Source: Chaetoderma sp. LZ-2023a (lineage: Eukaryota > Mollusca > Caudofoveata > Chaetodermatida > Chaetodermatidae). Taken from it: 64,000 nucleotides of DNA. This document shows, in pieces, positions 11,491-21,827 of the stretch. The stretch spans positions 93,445,103-93,509,102 of the forward strand of contig CM067373.1 in the NCBI GenBank assembly GCA_034401795.1, in the 5' to 3' direction. Within the stretch, counting starts at the first letter, position 1; each line of letters opens with the position of its first letter. Below the pieces are notes generated by a model that was not told the DNA's origin, ran no database searches, and worked only from the letters and a program-made list of their open reading frames with translations. A program made the translations under genes and the position numbers.

Positions 11491-13566
11491 ATGGTTCTCA
11501 CTCTCTCTCGTCAAGAGAGCGGGGGGGGGGGGGAGCGGATCACGAGCCAGACACCCCCATTAGGCGTCGATGCGTCTATAGTGGGTGGAAGACTCATGCG
11601 TTTCGTCAAGGCTTGGCGAGATGTGACGTCAGACAGTCTGGTCCTGGGATGGTTAACCCAGGGGTACATGCCAGAGTGGTGGGATTTTCCACCACAGAAT
11701 CTGTCTTTGGCACCTGCCTGGACACCCATACCAAGGGAGCCAGACAAGTTAGAAGCCATTCAAAACGAAGTGTCAGGTTTGCTTCTGAAGGGAGCAATAA
11801 AACCAGCAAACCGGAACACTCCCGACTTCTATTCAAACATGTTCCTTGTCCCCAAGAGCACAGGGGGATGGAGACCCGTACTCAATCTCAGGCTATTAAA
11901 TTGGTTTATCCATACGCCTCGATTTCAGATGGACACTCCGAGGTCGGTAATGACAGGATTGAGGAAGGGAATGTGGTGTGTATCAATCGATCTGAAAGAT
12001 GCATATTTCCACATTCCACTGAACAGGAGTTGTCACAGGTTCCTGAGATTTGCGTTTCAGAATCAGGTATGAGAGTTTATAGTCCTCCCATTCGGCCTGT
12101 TGACAGCTCCACAGGTTTTCACCAGAGTGGTCCTTGCAGTGACAGCGTTTCTCAGAAAAGAGAATGTGGCGCTTCACACCTACATAGACGATTGGCTGAT
12201 CAAAGCAGACACATCAGCCAGGTTAGAGGTGGATACTGCTCTGACTCTGAAGTTGCTTTCAGATCTAGGCTGGATAGTCAACAAGGAGAAATCCGAGTTG
12301 ACACCCCCTCAACATTTCGTTTATTTAGGGATGCGATTCGATCTCGAGGAGGGAAGGGTTTACCCGTCAGTGCCCAGAGTGGTGTCTCTGTTAGCATCCT
12401 CAAGAGTTTTCGATTGGGAAACCACATTCAGCGAGGCGGTTTCTTCATATGCGGGGCATGTAATCCCGTATGCTGCTCTGATGCGAAGACCTATCCAGTT
12501 GTATCTGATGTCTCTGTGGAAACAGAGAACAGAACGCCTGTCAAAACTGGTGCCAGTTTTGGAGCCAATAATGTCGGATCTTGTATGGTGGAAAAAGCAT
12601 CAGAATCTCCTAGTAGGAGTTTCGCTGCACCTACCCCACCCCCAGCTGTCCGTGTACACGGATGCAACGCTGGAGGGATGGGGGGGGGGCCTGCCTGGGA
12701 GAACATTAGGTCTCGGGTCTCTCCAAGAGAGCCAGCTGCATATCAATCTGTTGGAAATGATGGCAGTGGAACTGGCATTGGAAAAGATTCTTCCAAAAGT
12801 CAGGGGCAAGGCGATATTGATACGGTCGGACAACTCGACAGTAGTATCATACATAAGTCGCCAACGCGGGACCAAGTCACCCACACTATGTATCAAAGTG
12901 TGGCACTTGATTCAATGGTGCAGGAATTACTCGGTTGTTTTGAAAGCAGCTCACATTCCTGGGCGATTGAACATTCTGGCGGATGCTTTGTCTCGCAGAC
13001 AGAGAATTCTGCCAACAGAATGGTCTCTCAACCCTCCAGTTCTTCACAGGATCTTCGAGCATTAGGGCAAACCCAACGTGGACTTGTTCGCCACAAGGGA
13101 AAATGCTCAAATCATGACTTATGTCTCGCAGATTCCAGATCCAAATGCAGACGCTCTGGCGATAAGCTGGAGAGGGATGCACGCTTACGCATACCCACCC
13201 ACCATTCTTCTACCAAAGATATTGGTGAAGATCAGGGAGGAACCGTGCCTGGTCCTGCTAATAGCGCCATTTTGGCCCAGCAGAGCGTGGTTCACGGATC
13301 TTCTAGATCTGCTGGTGGAAAATCCAGTGCAGTTACCCGAGATTCCGAACATAATCTCCCAGGCCAAGGGCCTACACGAGCGTCCCGAAATGTTCAAATT
13401 GACTGCGTGGATGTTATCAAACAACGTTCCACGTCAGAAGGCTTTTCTCGACAAGCTGCAGATTTCACCGCAGCTGCGAGAAGGAGGTCAACCTTCAAGT
13501 CATATAACAACAAGGTTAACAGATTACTGCCAAGAGCAGAGTTTATGTCAAAGAATCAATCTTTGA
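11491..13566 (+). pseudogene. DIRS pol: reverse transcriptase, RNase H, MT-like
   Basis: One frame over 692 codons with two internal stops: TGA at 12070-12072 (within RT, just before EFIVLPFGLLTAPQ) and TAG at 13063-13065 (after RNase H, before GKPNVDLFATREN, where a TGG codon would be one base away). RT motif A is SIDLKDAYFHI (first Asp codon 11989), motif C is HTYIDDWLI (YIDD codons 12181-12192). RNase H shows SVYTDATLEGWG (Asp at 12661), a Glu in LLEMMAVELAL and SDNSTVVSYI. The segment VDLFATREN...LLIAPFWPSRAWFTDLL matches the stretch downstream of RNase H in DIRS elements, often called methyltransferase-like. The start ATG at 11491 precedes a 13-base G run (~11521-11533) that could itself cause frameshifts. 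Confidence 0.9.
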
Positions 13567-14063
13567 GATATCCTGGCAAACCGATCATTATACCGAAACT
13601 AACTAGGTTTGATCGTGATGCCAGTGTCTGGTGCCCAGTCCGTGCTTTGACTAAGTACAAAAAACGGACAGACTCGTTACAGTCGAATGCTAGACATCTG
13701 TGGATCTGCCATAAGAAGCCATATGGCGCCGCATCCATGGATTCTAGCTCTCGTTGGCTAGTCGAATACATTCAGACTACCCATGAGATTGCGACTGGGC
13801 ACCAGGTGCAATGCGCAAGGGCACACGATGTTAGAGGAATAGACGCCTCGACCGCCCTTTACAATGGCGTTCCGTTAGAGGACATCATGGCTGTTGCACA
13901 ATGGCACTCTTCTCCCTTTTTTGGCATTTTTAAGAAAGAATTAAGAATCAGACATGGTCGAGCGAGAGGATGTCAACGAGATTGTGTCACTGATGGCCGG
14001 ACAAGTGAATGGTTGGAGGCTCCACGTCTGGAATCCAAATATCATGAGGTAATTCAAGATTGA
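13428..14063 (+). pseudogene. DIRS tyrosine recombinase, truncated
   Basis: In the frame offset from pol, EGFSRQAADFTAAARRRSTF resembles the start of a DIRS recombinase and overlaps the end of pol. The sequence then passes almost directly to CPVRALTKYKKRT and RLWVEY-like residues, skipping most of the N-terminal domain and the first catalytic Arg block. The HxxR box is present as AHDVRG (His codon 13824, Arg 13833), then AQWHSS. At the expected nucleophile (family form F-x-x-x-Y before a basic residue) the codon 13929-13931 is TTT, Phe instead of Tyr. So the enzyme is missing a domain and its nucleophile. The gap is inferred by comparison with remembered family members. Confidence 0.82.
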
Positions 14064-14373
14064 GAGTTTTTTGTATTATGTGTATATATCATGTTCATTC
14101 ATCTTATATATTCATGCTCATTCCCAGGCTAATATATGCAAATAGCAATTATAACCCTCTTGGCATATTTGTGTTTCAGGCGAGATACATGTTCATGAGT
14201 TCTCTCCCTTTTCTTAGGAGAAAAAGGGGGAGGGGGCAGTGATGCGAATGTGATTCGCTTCCTTTTAGGTCTGCATTAATCAAGTTTACGTCTAGCTCGT
14301 TCTCAAAGGGGAAAAAGTAGCAATTGATGGCTTGCCCCTTCCCACCAGGTTACTGTCTAAATCGGGTGTATAT
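14064..14373 (+). other. DIRS 3' non-coding segment
   Basis: Between the recombinase stop and the internal complementary region. Contains a purine run (GGAGAAAAAGGGGGAGGGGG at ~14217). Confidence 0.6.
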
Positions 14374-14452
14374 CAGAAGTAATAGAATGGTGAGTATTGA
14401 TCGAAGGAGAATGAAGGAAATTTCAATTTCCCTTTCTCCAAGATCTAACAAG
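14374..14452 (+). repeat. DIRS internal complementary region
   Basis: CAGAAGTAATAGAATGGTGA...GATCGAAGGAGAA is the complement of the left end (9505-9540). It continues directly into ATGAAGGAAATTTCAATTTC...AGATCTAACAA, the complement of the right end (14651-14694). One mismatch (TTGG/TCGG region) is seen. In DIRS1 this segment templates the joining of the ends into a circle. Confidence 0.9.
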
Positions 14453-14498
14453 CCTCCCAGCCCCACGAAGGCAAGCCATGGGTATCTCTTGTTTGGTG

Positions 14499-14694
14499 GC
14501 TATGCAAACAATATGAGCTTCATGGCAAACGGGTACTCGGCAGTTGGGAGCCAAGTACCCGGTTCCAGGAGTCGGTAAAGCTTACTAAGTCTTTAGTCCT
14601 AGGGCCCAGCTATCCAGGCTAGCTGTATCTGAAGTAATAGAATGGTGAGTATTGTTAGATCTCGGAGAAAGGGAAATTGAAATTTCCTTCATTC
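14499..14694 (+). repeat. Right inverted terminal repeat of DIRS
   Basis: 14499-14654 is the reverse complement of 9515-9671. The outer 40 bases (TTAGATCTCGGAGAAAGGGA... to CATTCT) are unique to this end and reappear in the internal complementary region. Confidence 0.92.
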
Positions 14695-14945
14695 TACCAA
14701 TTTCTAGAAAACTATACAGGTGAGCTGTTGAATATTTTAAAACTAATTTCACTGGGTTCTGTTGCTGCCTATGCCAGCAACAGCACCTAGTCAAATTAGT
14801 TTCAAAATATTCAACAGCATGTTAACATGAATTAAATAGTAAAGACATACAATTCGTAAAACAACTCTTAATGCATCATCAGGTAAGCGATCGTGACAAA
14901 CTTAGCTACATCATTCATAACGTAATTGATTCCCCTTATACTCGG
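14695..14945 (+). repeat. Family A right part, split by the DIRS element
   Basis: Continues the copy at 9411: AGAAAACTATACAGGTGAGC, the hairpin (GTTGAATATTTTAAAACTAA, GTTGCTGCC / CAGCAACAGC, TTTCAAAATATTCAACAG) and TAAATAGTAAAGACATACAA. Confidence 0.85.
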
Positions 14946-15535
14946 CTCACACCACAGCACTGTTACAATGCTATTTTCCACCTTTTCAGAATACGGGAGA
15001 TTAGCTGGGTGGAAATAGCACTGTTGCAGTTCAGGATGAGACGACAGGGTGAAGACACTTTAATAGACAATAAGCCAGATCGTTCTTCAAATATTACTGA
15101 TATTAAACTTTTAATGATTCTAAACTTTACTTCATGCAATATCCTGGTGATATTAAACATTACAAACATTAATTATCTATCTGTATAAAACTATCTCTAA
15201 CACTATGAATCTCTATATCTATCTGTCTGACTGTATAATTCTGTATCTCTATCTGTAGCTCTGTCTCTCACTGTTTCTCTCACTCATTCTCCACATTCAT
15301 GCCCATTTTATAGCTAGTGGTCTTTAAAGTAAACAGACAGGTAGTCAAGAGACATGTTCGAAATAAATTCAGTACATGTCTAAAATCATTAATAATTTGC
15401 TTAAAGAATCAAGTTTTTACTAATAGTAGTTTTGTGAATACCAGATTTATGTTATTCAATGCAATAAATATAGTTAACCACTCATTCTGTATACGTGATG
15501 ACAGTATTTTACTCTGACAAATTCAGAAAATCCTG
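14946..15535. other. No gene seen
   Basis: Contains TATCTGTATCT/CTCTATCT-rich simple sequence at ~15175-15300. A 105-codon frame (14871-15188) overlaps repeat sequence and lacks recognisable content. Confidence 0.4.
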
Positions 15536-15700
15536 ATGACTATTTTGAAAACAATCAAAGGGAAAGTTGTTTTTGCTTGAGGCAGCAACAACTTCCAGTC
15601 AAATTATTTCCAAAATAATATGCAGGTTTCTTATGCCAATGTCTTGAAATCATGTTTGTGGGGATTTAGAATGAAAATGGTTATCAGATTATGAACAACT
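15536..15700. repeat. Family I/J hairpin copy
   Basis: ACTATTTTGAAAACAATCAA, then GTTGTTTTTGCTTGAGGCAGCAACAAC and CAGTCAAATTATTTCCAAAAT, followed by the ATGTCTTGAAATCATG flank. Confidence 0.55.
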
Positions 15701-16145
15701 ATTTTCAGATGTATGTTATTATATATAAAAGTTCAGTATATGCATGATTTGGAATTCCACACTGCAGGCTGGATCGCTTTAATTGGCCTGGCTATTAATT
15801 GGGCTATTGTCCTCTGTCCACTATACTCCTAGAATTGTCACGCTTGATTTCATATGACTCAGCTGGTCATAGTTATGAACATTCTAATTTATGCTGGTTA
15901 AAATCAATAACTCCACACAGAATTTCCTATACTGGGCCTAATAGCACCGTGACAGCACCACCACCCCTGGCCTTGCTGAATTCGGTATTGACCTCCTACC
16001 TAAGTTCCAAATTTACCTGCCGAAATGTGGTTGAGGCCAGATATTGAATCTTGGAGGTCATGGAATTTGTTAATTTTGGTCACGGAAAGGGATGGGATTT
16101 TAAATACAGAACTTTAGTTGTGGAAAGTTGAAAATTCTGAATGCT
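15701..16145. other. No gene assigned
   Basis: An 82-codon + frame (15799-16047) has no recognisable domain. Not supported as coding. Confidence 0.35.
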
Positions 16146-16357
16146 TTAACCCTTTGACACTGATATCAGCCAAAAATGGCAGTGGGCTTGGGAAATGTCC
16201 ATTTGCAGACCAAGAGGAGACTACTTTTGAATATTTACCAATGGAATGACTGGCTCTATAACCGAGCCAGTCATTCCAGTGGTAAATTTTCAAAAGTAGT
16301 CTTCTCTTGGTCTGCAAATGGACATTTTCTAATTTTCTTTAACAAAATTGAGGGTTA
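16146..16357 (+). repeat. Family B foldback (type entry)
   Basis: Family B has ends TTAACCCTTTAA, then on the left CACTCATATCAGCC, CTGCAGTGGTCTTGAGAAATGTCC, GCAGACCAAGAGAAGAC, a centre ACTGGAATGACTGGCTC-loop-GAGCCAGTCATTCCAGT, the inverted partner of all that, then GAGAAAATTGAAATTTTC and a TTAA end. This copy has AATGACTGGCTCTATAACCGAGCCAGTCATT at its centre and stem arms that pair over about 80 bases. The CCCTTT-type tips at TTAA resemble piggyBac-type non-autonomous elements. No coding capacity. Confidence 0.85.
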
Positions 16358-16374
16358 AAAAGTCACATGTAACC

Positions 16375-16560
16375 CTTGGAATTATTTTGAAACTAATTTG
16401 TCTGTTTCACATTGCTGCTTCATGATAAGGCAACAACATCTCCCAATAACATTAGTTTCAAAATATTCAATAGAATATTCTCTGCATAAAATTTAAAAAA
16501 TCTATCAGTTCGGCTTAACTGCCTCAAATGCGCGTGTCTTGATATCTCAGATTTTTACTC
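16375..16560. repeat. Family I hairpin copy
   Basis: AATTATTTTGAAACTAATTT, CATTGCTGCTTCATGATAAGGCAACAAC, ATTAGTTTCAAAATATTCAA, then the GCGTGTCTTGATATCTCAGA flank. Confidence 0.65.
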
Positions 16561-16665
16561 AAATTAAATGTCTTATGGAGCATGAGTTACTATTGAAAGC
16601 AATCATATCCACGTGTCAAGAAAAATTCAATAGAAAAATCTACAAAAGAAAATGTTACTAGTACT

Positions 16666-16892
16666 TAACCCGTAAACCCTTAAATTTATTCAAGAAATTT
16701 CCATTTTCTCAAAATTTCTCTTAGAGAATGTCTGTTTCCATTTTCTATTTTTGAAAATTCAACACTGGAATGTCGAGCCAGTTATTCGATTTGCAAATTT
16801 TCTCAAATGGTCTTCTCTGGGTCTACAAATGGACATTTTTCAAGACCAGTGCAGAAACTTTTTTCGGCTTGCTTGAATGCTAAAGGGTTAAG
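16666..16892 (-). repeat. Family B foldback
   Basis: Diverged copy; the right arm retains GGTCTACAAATGGACATTTT and ends GCTAAAGGGTTAA. Confidence 0.7.
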
Positions 16893-17119
16893 GTATCTCA
16901 ACAATCCATCTTTGCAATGGGTATTTAGTTTGGTTACGATTTATGAAGTGCTAATCATAATATAGATTTAACATCTTTAACAAAATTCTTGTAATATCCT
17001 GAATATACATAACAAATGATCACACATGCATAATAGTGTCAAAAATTTATGAAAAGCTGTATTATAATCTATACTAATACTCAAATTTGTCTAGTATAGT
17101 ATGTGAGACTGCTGTATAC

Positions 17120-17511
17120 AGCCCATTTCATACCATTTACACATGCACGCATGCATGTACCATGATTCTCATAAGGTTCCTTTTGAGGGTATATAGCCAC
17201 AAAATTCAGCCTGTGACCCCCAAAAGTAATGACAGTGGCTCCCATGGGACCCCTGAAAATCTATGATTGTTAAATACTAAGTAGTTTTATAGGAGTTTGC
17301 ATACAAATACACACCAAATCTAGCATAGGACATACATAATTCATAGTTGTGGGTCCACGGTACCATCTAATTGCAGCATCGATGAGATAATACTGCTTGG
17401 GAACTCCAAATTTGAGTTTAGGGACCCAAAGATTTCAGCTGGCGACCCCCTGATTCCAGGGTGCTTGGAACCTCCAAAATGTAGATGCCATGACTAACAT
17501 TGTGCACGCAC
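17120..17511 (+). repeat. Family D copy with a single internal unit
   Basis: TTCTCATAAGGTTCCTTTTG, CCCATGGGACCCCTGAAAAT, one region related to the 63-64 bp unit (CACACCAAATCTAGCATAGG) and GGAACCTCCAAAATGTAGAT. The copy at 38290 has the same order with ten units. Confidence 0.75.
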
Positions 17512-17562
17512 TCACGCACACATGCACGCACGCACGCACGCACGCACGCACACACGCACACA
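17512..17562. repeat. (CACG)n/(CA)n microsatellite
   Basis: GCACGCACGCACGCACGCAC then ACACAC. It borders the family D copy. Confidence 0.9.
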
Positions 17563-17679
17563 CACACAAACTTATTTATTTATTTGTACAATATTGTTAC
17601 ATGTTATGTACTTTTAATAATCCTATTCACTGTTTATTCTTATTAAAAAAAGTCACTTGATGGACAGCTGTCTCTGCCT

Positions 17680-17865
17680 CATGTAACAAGATTAGTCGTC
17701 TGTTAGCTAATGGGAGATCTAAACTGGGATTTCAGAGATCAACGTTATTGTCAAAATTTCAGTTTATATGATAAGTATAATCTCGAACTCCTTCCAATTT
17801 ATCACTGCACATGCTAAAGCACATACAAAGTGATAATCTCCACCTCAGTTAATAATTTAGTGATA
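17680..17865 (+). repeat. Family G interspersed repeat
   Basis: GGGAGATCTAAACTGGGA, TCAAAATTTCAGTTTATATG and AATCTCGAACTCC match, diverged, the segment at 41560-41790. Confidence 0.55.
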
Positions 17866-18090
17866 TTAAACACTCATATCAGCCAAAAAACAGCTTCTGC
17901 AGTGGTCTTGAGAAATGTCCATTTGCAGACCAAGAGAAGACTCTTTTTGAAAAGTTGCCACTAGACTGACTGGCTCGATAATTGAGCCAGTCAGTCCAGT
18001 GGTAAATTTTCAAAAATAGCCTTCTTGGTCTGCAAATGGACATTTTCTATGAGAAAATGTAAATTTTCTTGTACAAATTCGAGGCTTAAA
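17866..18090 (+). repeat. Family B foldback with paired changes
   Basis: Centre reads AGACTGACTGGCTC / GAGCCAGTCAGTCC. The usual form is GGAATGACTGGCTC / GAGCCAGTCATTCC, so an inner change (AATGAC to ACTGAC) is matched on the other arm. Confidence 0.85.
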
Positions 18091-18555
18091 ATGGTAAATG
18101 GGATGGTAACTCATTTTTTGATCCTCTATGTCATATAAGCAGGTGTCCAATATACACAGGTTTGTAGCCTACTCATCGTTGAATCGTTTAATACATTTCA
18201 TCAAATCATCTCGACAAATTTATTCAGCTTACTAAGTGGTGTGCTGGCCATCAGTAGTAGTACAGGCATGATGATGAATGACCACACAGACCTATACTGG
18301 CATATCAAGACAACATTAATGAATTTTTATAACCAACAATATATCTATTACTGTCCAGCACCTAAGCCAGACATATTTATCAGTCTCAATGTCAGCAAGG
18401 CTCAAATGTATTTATCCAGCTATTAGTGTACTATATAACTGCATTAGCTTTTACTAATAATAGCAGATACTGATATCAATAATTACTGAAGCTTATATGC
18501 ACATGTATTAAAAGCTTCATTGATTAATTCCTCCTCATATGATCTCATTTTCAAG
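18091..18555. other. No gene seen
   Basis: Unique-looking sequence; a 61-codon frame at 18241 has no recognisable content. Confidence 0.4.
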
Positions 18556-18650
18556 GCGTGAATGTTTTGAAATTAATTTTACTGGAGCCTTGGTGTTCTG
18601 CAGCAATGGCTTCCAGTTAAATTAATTTCAAAATATTCAACTATATAAGT
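18556..18650. repeat. Hairpin with the common core
   Basis: GAATGTTTTGAAATTAATTT, GCAGCAATGGC centre, AAATTAATTTCAAAATATTC. Confidence 0.65.
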
Positions 18651-18685
18651 TTTACATCGTAAGGACATTTTCCAGGATTTGTCGG

Positions 18686-18870
18686 TTAAATCATCAAGCT
18701 GCCCACAAATGACCTGAATAATGGGCTTGAAAAATGTCAATTTACCAACCAAATGAAGAGTATATTTGGAAATTTATCACTGGAATGACAAGCCAGTTAA
18801 TCCAGTGATAAATTTTCAAAAATGTGCTTTTCTTGGTCTGTAAATTGACAGTTTTTATTGGAGGGTTAAC
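18686..18870 (+). repeat. Family B foldback, diverged
   Basis: TTTATCACTGGAATGACA and ATCCAGTGATAAATTTTCAA pair; ends GAGGGTTAACGG. The flanking strand uses ACC/GGT forms of the primer-like CATTTGCAGACC segment. Confidence 0.65.
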
Positions 18871-19250
18871 GGTATTTAGAAATTATGATAATACACACAT
18901 GTACATGTATCATTATATATCTAAGACCCTTTTCTAACTGACATTTGTATTGTGTTAAATGGAGCGTGACAATGTGATGGCAGTTTGTCAGATGTACTGT
19001 TACGTTCTACAATCATGACTGTCCTGCGCATGACAGCATGAGCTTGCTACAAACAATATTATATAAGTCAAACAAAGGCTTCCCATTTCCTTTGGAACCA
19101 ATTTCCCATATTTGAAGCCAGTCAATTTTGGCTATACTTTCCTATCTGTACCTAATATCTGTATTGGGATAAGGAAATGTATTCAAAATCAAAGCAACAT
19201 GTCTGCATACATAGTATTAACGTTATACAGTAATGGCTTACAGTAACTTG
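18871..19250. other. No gene seen
   Basis: Nothing recognised. Confidence 0.4.
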
Positions 19251-20227
19251 TTAGCTCACCTGGTCAGAATGGCCAAGTGAGTTTATGCCATGGCGACCGT
19301 CTGTCCGGCGTCCGTCTGTCCGTCAACTTTTTCCTTTAAACAACTTCTCAATAACCACTGGGCCGATTTCAATTATATTTGGCAAGAAGTATCGTTAGGG
19401 CATAGGGATCCAAGTTTGTTCAAACAAAGCCGATTTGGCCGATGGCCATCTTGGATTTTGGCTGATTTTAGGAAATGGCTTTAAAAATCTTCTCCAAAAC
19501 CGCTTGGTGGATTGATTCAAAACTCCCGAAATATCATAGGGCAAGAGCTGAACCAAGTTTGTTCGAAGGAACTTGATTAGCCAAATGGTTCGGCGGCCAT
19601 CGTGGATGACCTAGTTTTCGTGAAAACGACATTCTGCAGACCCACTGAACGGATCGGGCTAAAATTTTGGGGATATGATTATGGACTAAGGGCCATCAAA
19701 GTTTGTTCATGGGAAGTTGATAGGTAAAAAACATGGCCGCCATGGACCAATCTATTTTAGCGTGTTTGGCTGCCATATTCAATTTTTTTATTTGATGGAT
19801 TTTGAAGCCGAAATTGGTTTTCTTAACTCCGCTTACTTGTAAGTCAACTGTCAGCGATAACCCCATCCGTCTTCTGTATGTCCTTCCATCCACCTGTTTG
19901 TCCGTCACCAACAATGGCGGCTCATTTTGTTATTTCTTGACGGATTGACACCAAACTTGGTCACAATGTTAATGACGGCATCTAATATCTGTGTTGTGAA
20001 AATGAAACTGATAGGACGTCAAATGCCGGAGTTATCACTCCTTAAATATTTGCAGTCTCACTTTCATAGGGAAAATAATGGTTTGTTCCCACCTTCTTAT
20101 CACCATGTCAGATTTTATTGCCAAACTAGATATTAAATTCCAATTAACAAATTAACCTTTCCAATACTGCAGAAATATTTAAGATATGTATTATGTGCTC
20201 TGACATCTATGCTCTTATTTAAAAATA

Positions 20228-20312
20228 TTTGAAATGTATTTGATTGAAAGTTGTTGCTGCCTTTGGCAGCACTAAGGCAGCAATGACTTTCAGTCAAATT
20301 ATTTTCTGAATC
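20228..20312. repeat. Hairpin inside family C
   Basis: AAATGTATTTGATTGAAAGT, GTTGCTGCCTTTGGCAGC centre, ACTTTCAGTCAAATTATTTT. Confidence 0.65.
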
Positions 20313-20524
20313 AACTCCAGCTCACCCTACCCCTGCTGCTAACTCTGTGATTCAGCCAGATGTGCATGTGTTAAATGGATTGTGTGGTGGTGGGGAATAA
20401 CCTGCTATAAAGACCACCTACCTGCCTTTAGAGACCATTTTCTTCAAATTGTATTTAAACCTCTAGTAACCGTCTGACTGAGTTTTTGCAGACGACATAT
20501 TCCAAAGGTTATATCTCTGAACCT

Positions 20525-20615
20525 GATAAATATTTTGAAAACAATTGGACTGAAAGTTGTTGGTGGCTAAGCCGCCAACAACTTTCAGTCAAATTGTTTT
20601 CAAAATATTCAACAA
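20525..20615. repeat. Near-perfect hairpin inside family C
   Basis: AATATTTTGAAAACAATTGG through GAAAGTTGTTGGTGGCT pairs with AGCCGCCAACAACTTTC and AAATTGTTTTCAAAATATTC; about 40 bp of stem with one or two mismatches. Confidence 0.8.
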
Positions 20616-20959
20616 GTCAAGAGCTTTTGAAAATTGAAATTATTGGCAGTTAAGAAACCAGCTGTTGTTAGCACTGATATCATCTATTTTCACTTAAACA
20701 TTGTTCAAAATCACTAATGCAAAAAAACAGTCCAGAGATTGTTGTCAATATCTCGAAAACTAAATCATTTGACTGAAAGTCATTGGAAGTGACACCGATG
20801 GATGTAAAACTTAAGTAAGATTAGTTGAAATGCCAATGTTCCAGGTGAGCGATACAGGCCCATTGGGCCTCTTGTTTCCTATTGAACCTAAGTTGGGTGG
20901 GGGTGGTGGTAGTGGCACAGCTTAACACTGGAGGCAATGTATGATAAATAATTTTGTAT

Positions 20960-21055
20960 GTATGTCATATGCTGTTTAATATTTTTAAGATAATTTTACT
21001 TAGTTGCTGTCTGAAGCAGCAACAGTTTCCAGTCAAATTGGTCTCGAGGCATCAT
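20960..21055. repeat. Hairpin with the common core, degraded
   Basis: GTTTAATATTTTTAAGATAA, GTTGCTGTCTGAAGCAGCAAC, CAGTCAAATTGGTCTCGAGG. Confidence 0.5.
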
Positions 21056-21110
21056 ACCTAGATGATAATAAGTCCTGAAATTAATATCTGAGATGTCACA
21101 GATGTATGAG

Positions 21111-21345
21111 TTAATCTTCTAATGGTCAAGTTTGGTCAAGAAAACTGAAATATTTGTTTATTGAATGTACATTTGCAGGCCATGAGAAGACTATTTTTGA
21201 AAATTAACCACTGGAATGACTGGCTCGATAACCGAGCCAGTCATTCCAGTGGTTAATTTCCAAAAATAGTCTTGGCCTGCAAATGAGCATTCCTCAAGAC
21301 AACTGCAGAGGCCAGTTCTGGCCGGCTTGACCATGAAAGGGTTAA
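21111..21345 (-). repeat. Family B foldback with paired changes
   Basis: AATTAACCACTGGAATGACT pairs with AGTCATTCCAGTGGTTAATT; the usual arms read ATTTACCACTGG / CCAGTGGTAAAT, so the TTAA variant occurs on both arms. Ends AAAGGGTTAA. Confidence 0.87.
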
Positions 21346-21356
21346 TGAAGGCGTTA

Positions 21357-21545
21357 ACCCTTTAGCCATTGAAATTCCAGTGTCTGGATTTCAAAATAGC
21401 TGTAAATATTTTAAAACTAATTGAACTAAAACATCTTGTTGCTATAGGCAGCAACAGCGTCCATTCATATTAGTTTCAAAATATTCCCTACATGTATGTC
21501 ATACAGATCTTGTCATTTCTGTTCTGCAAGGGTTAAACTGTTAAT
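21357..21545. repeat. Family I hairpin copy
   Basis: AACCCTTTAGCCATTGAAAT, ATTCCAGTGTCTGGATTTCA, then TAAATATTTTAAAACTAATT, GTTGCTATAGGCAGCAAC and ATTAGTTTCAAAATATTCCC. Confidence 0.65.
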
Positions 21546-21557
21546 GAATATGAGTGG

Positions 21558-21790
21558 TTAACGCTTTAACACTCATATCAGCCAAAAACGGCTTCTGCAG
21601 TGGTCTTGAGAAATGTCCATTTGCAGACCAAAAGAAGACTATTTTTGAATATTTACCAATGGAATGACTCGCTCGATAATCGAGCCAGTCATTTCAGTGG
21701 TAAATCTTCAAAAATAGTTTTCTTTTGGTCTGCTAATAGACATTTTACATGAGAAAATTTAAATTTTTTAAAACAAATTCGAGGGTTAAA
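21558..21790 (+). repeat. Family B foldback
   Basis: TTAACGCTTTAACACTCATA start; centre ATGACTCGCTCGATAATCGA; ends GAGGGTTAAAGG. Confidence 0.87.
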
Positions 21791-21827
21791 GGGGTAATAT
21801 TGCCAAGGCATGTCTGTAGTCCAGGGT

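Larger units (their letters stand above)
9503..14694 (+). mobile_element. DIRS-type tyrosine-recombinase retrotransposon
   Basis: A 5.2 kb element with inverted terminal repeats, three ORF regions (gag-like, RT/RNaseH/MT-like, tyrosine recombinase) and a short internal complementary region that joins the complements of both ends. That layout defines DIRS1-like elements, which replicate through a circular intermediate and insert by recombinase without a target duplication. It has inserted into a family A repeat. It is dead: two in-frame stops in pol, a gag frame break, a large gap in the recombinase and loss of the expected catalytic tyrosine. Full DIRS elements are generally somewhat longer, in keeping with a deletion in the recombinase. 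Confidence 0.92.
19251..20878 (+). repeat. Family C long interspersed repeat, full length
   Basis: Starts TTAGCTCACCTGGTCAGAAT, followed by GCCATGGCGACCGTC and TCCGTC runs, and ends CCAGGTGAGCGATACAGGCC then CATTGGGCCTCTTGTTT. The first 11 bases and CCAGGTGAGC form short inverted ends. Internal text repeats the CTTCTCCAAAACCGCTTGG / AAGTTTGTTC phrases. No conserved ORF, so probably non-autonomous. The same start and end phrases are, from memory, common in mollusc genomes. Confidence 0.8.

Noticed and set aside
11442..13427. The N-terminal two thirds of the 873-codon frame as a protein
   Set aside because: It reads through the RT/RNaseH region in a frame with no recognisable motif; only the part after ~13428 matches a recombinase.
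19251..20878. Family C as an autonomous transposon
   Set aside because: No open frame longer than about 70 codons and no conserved protein motif.
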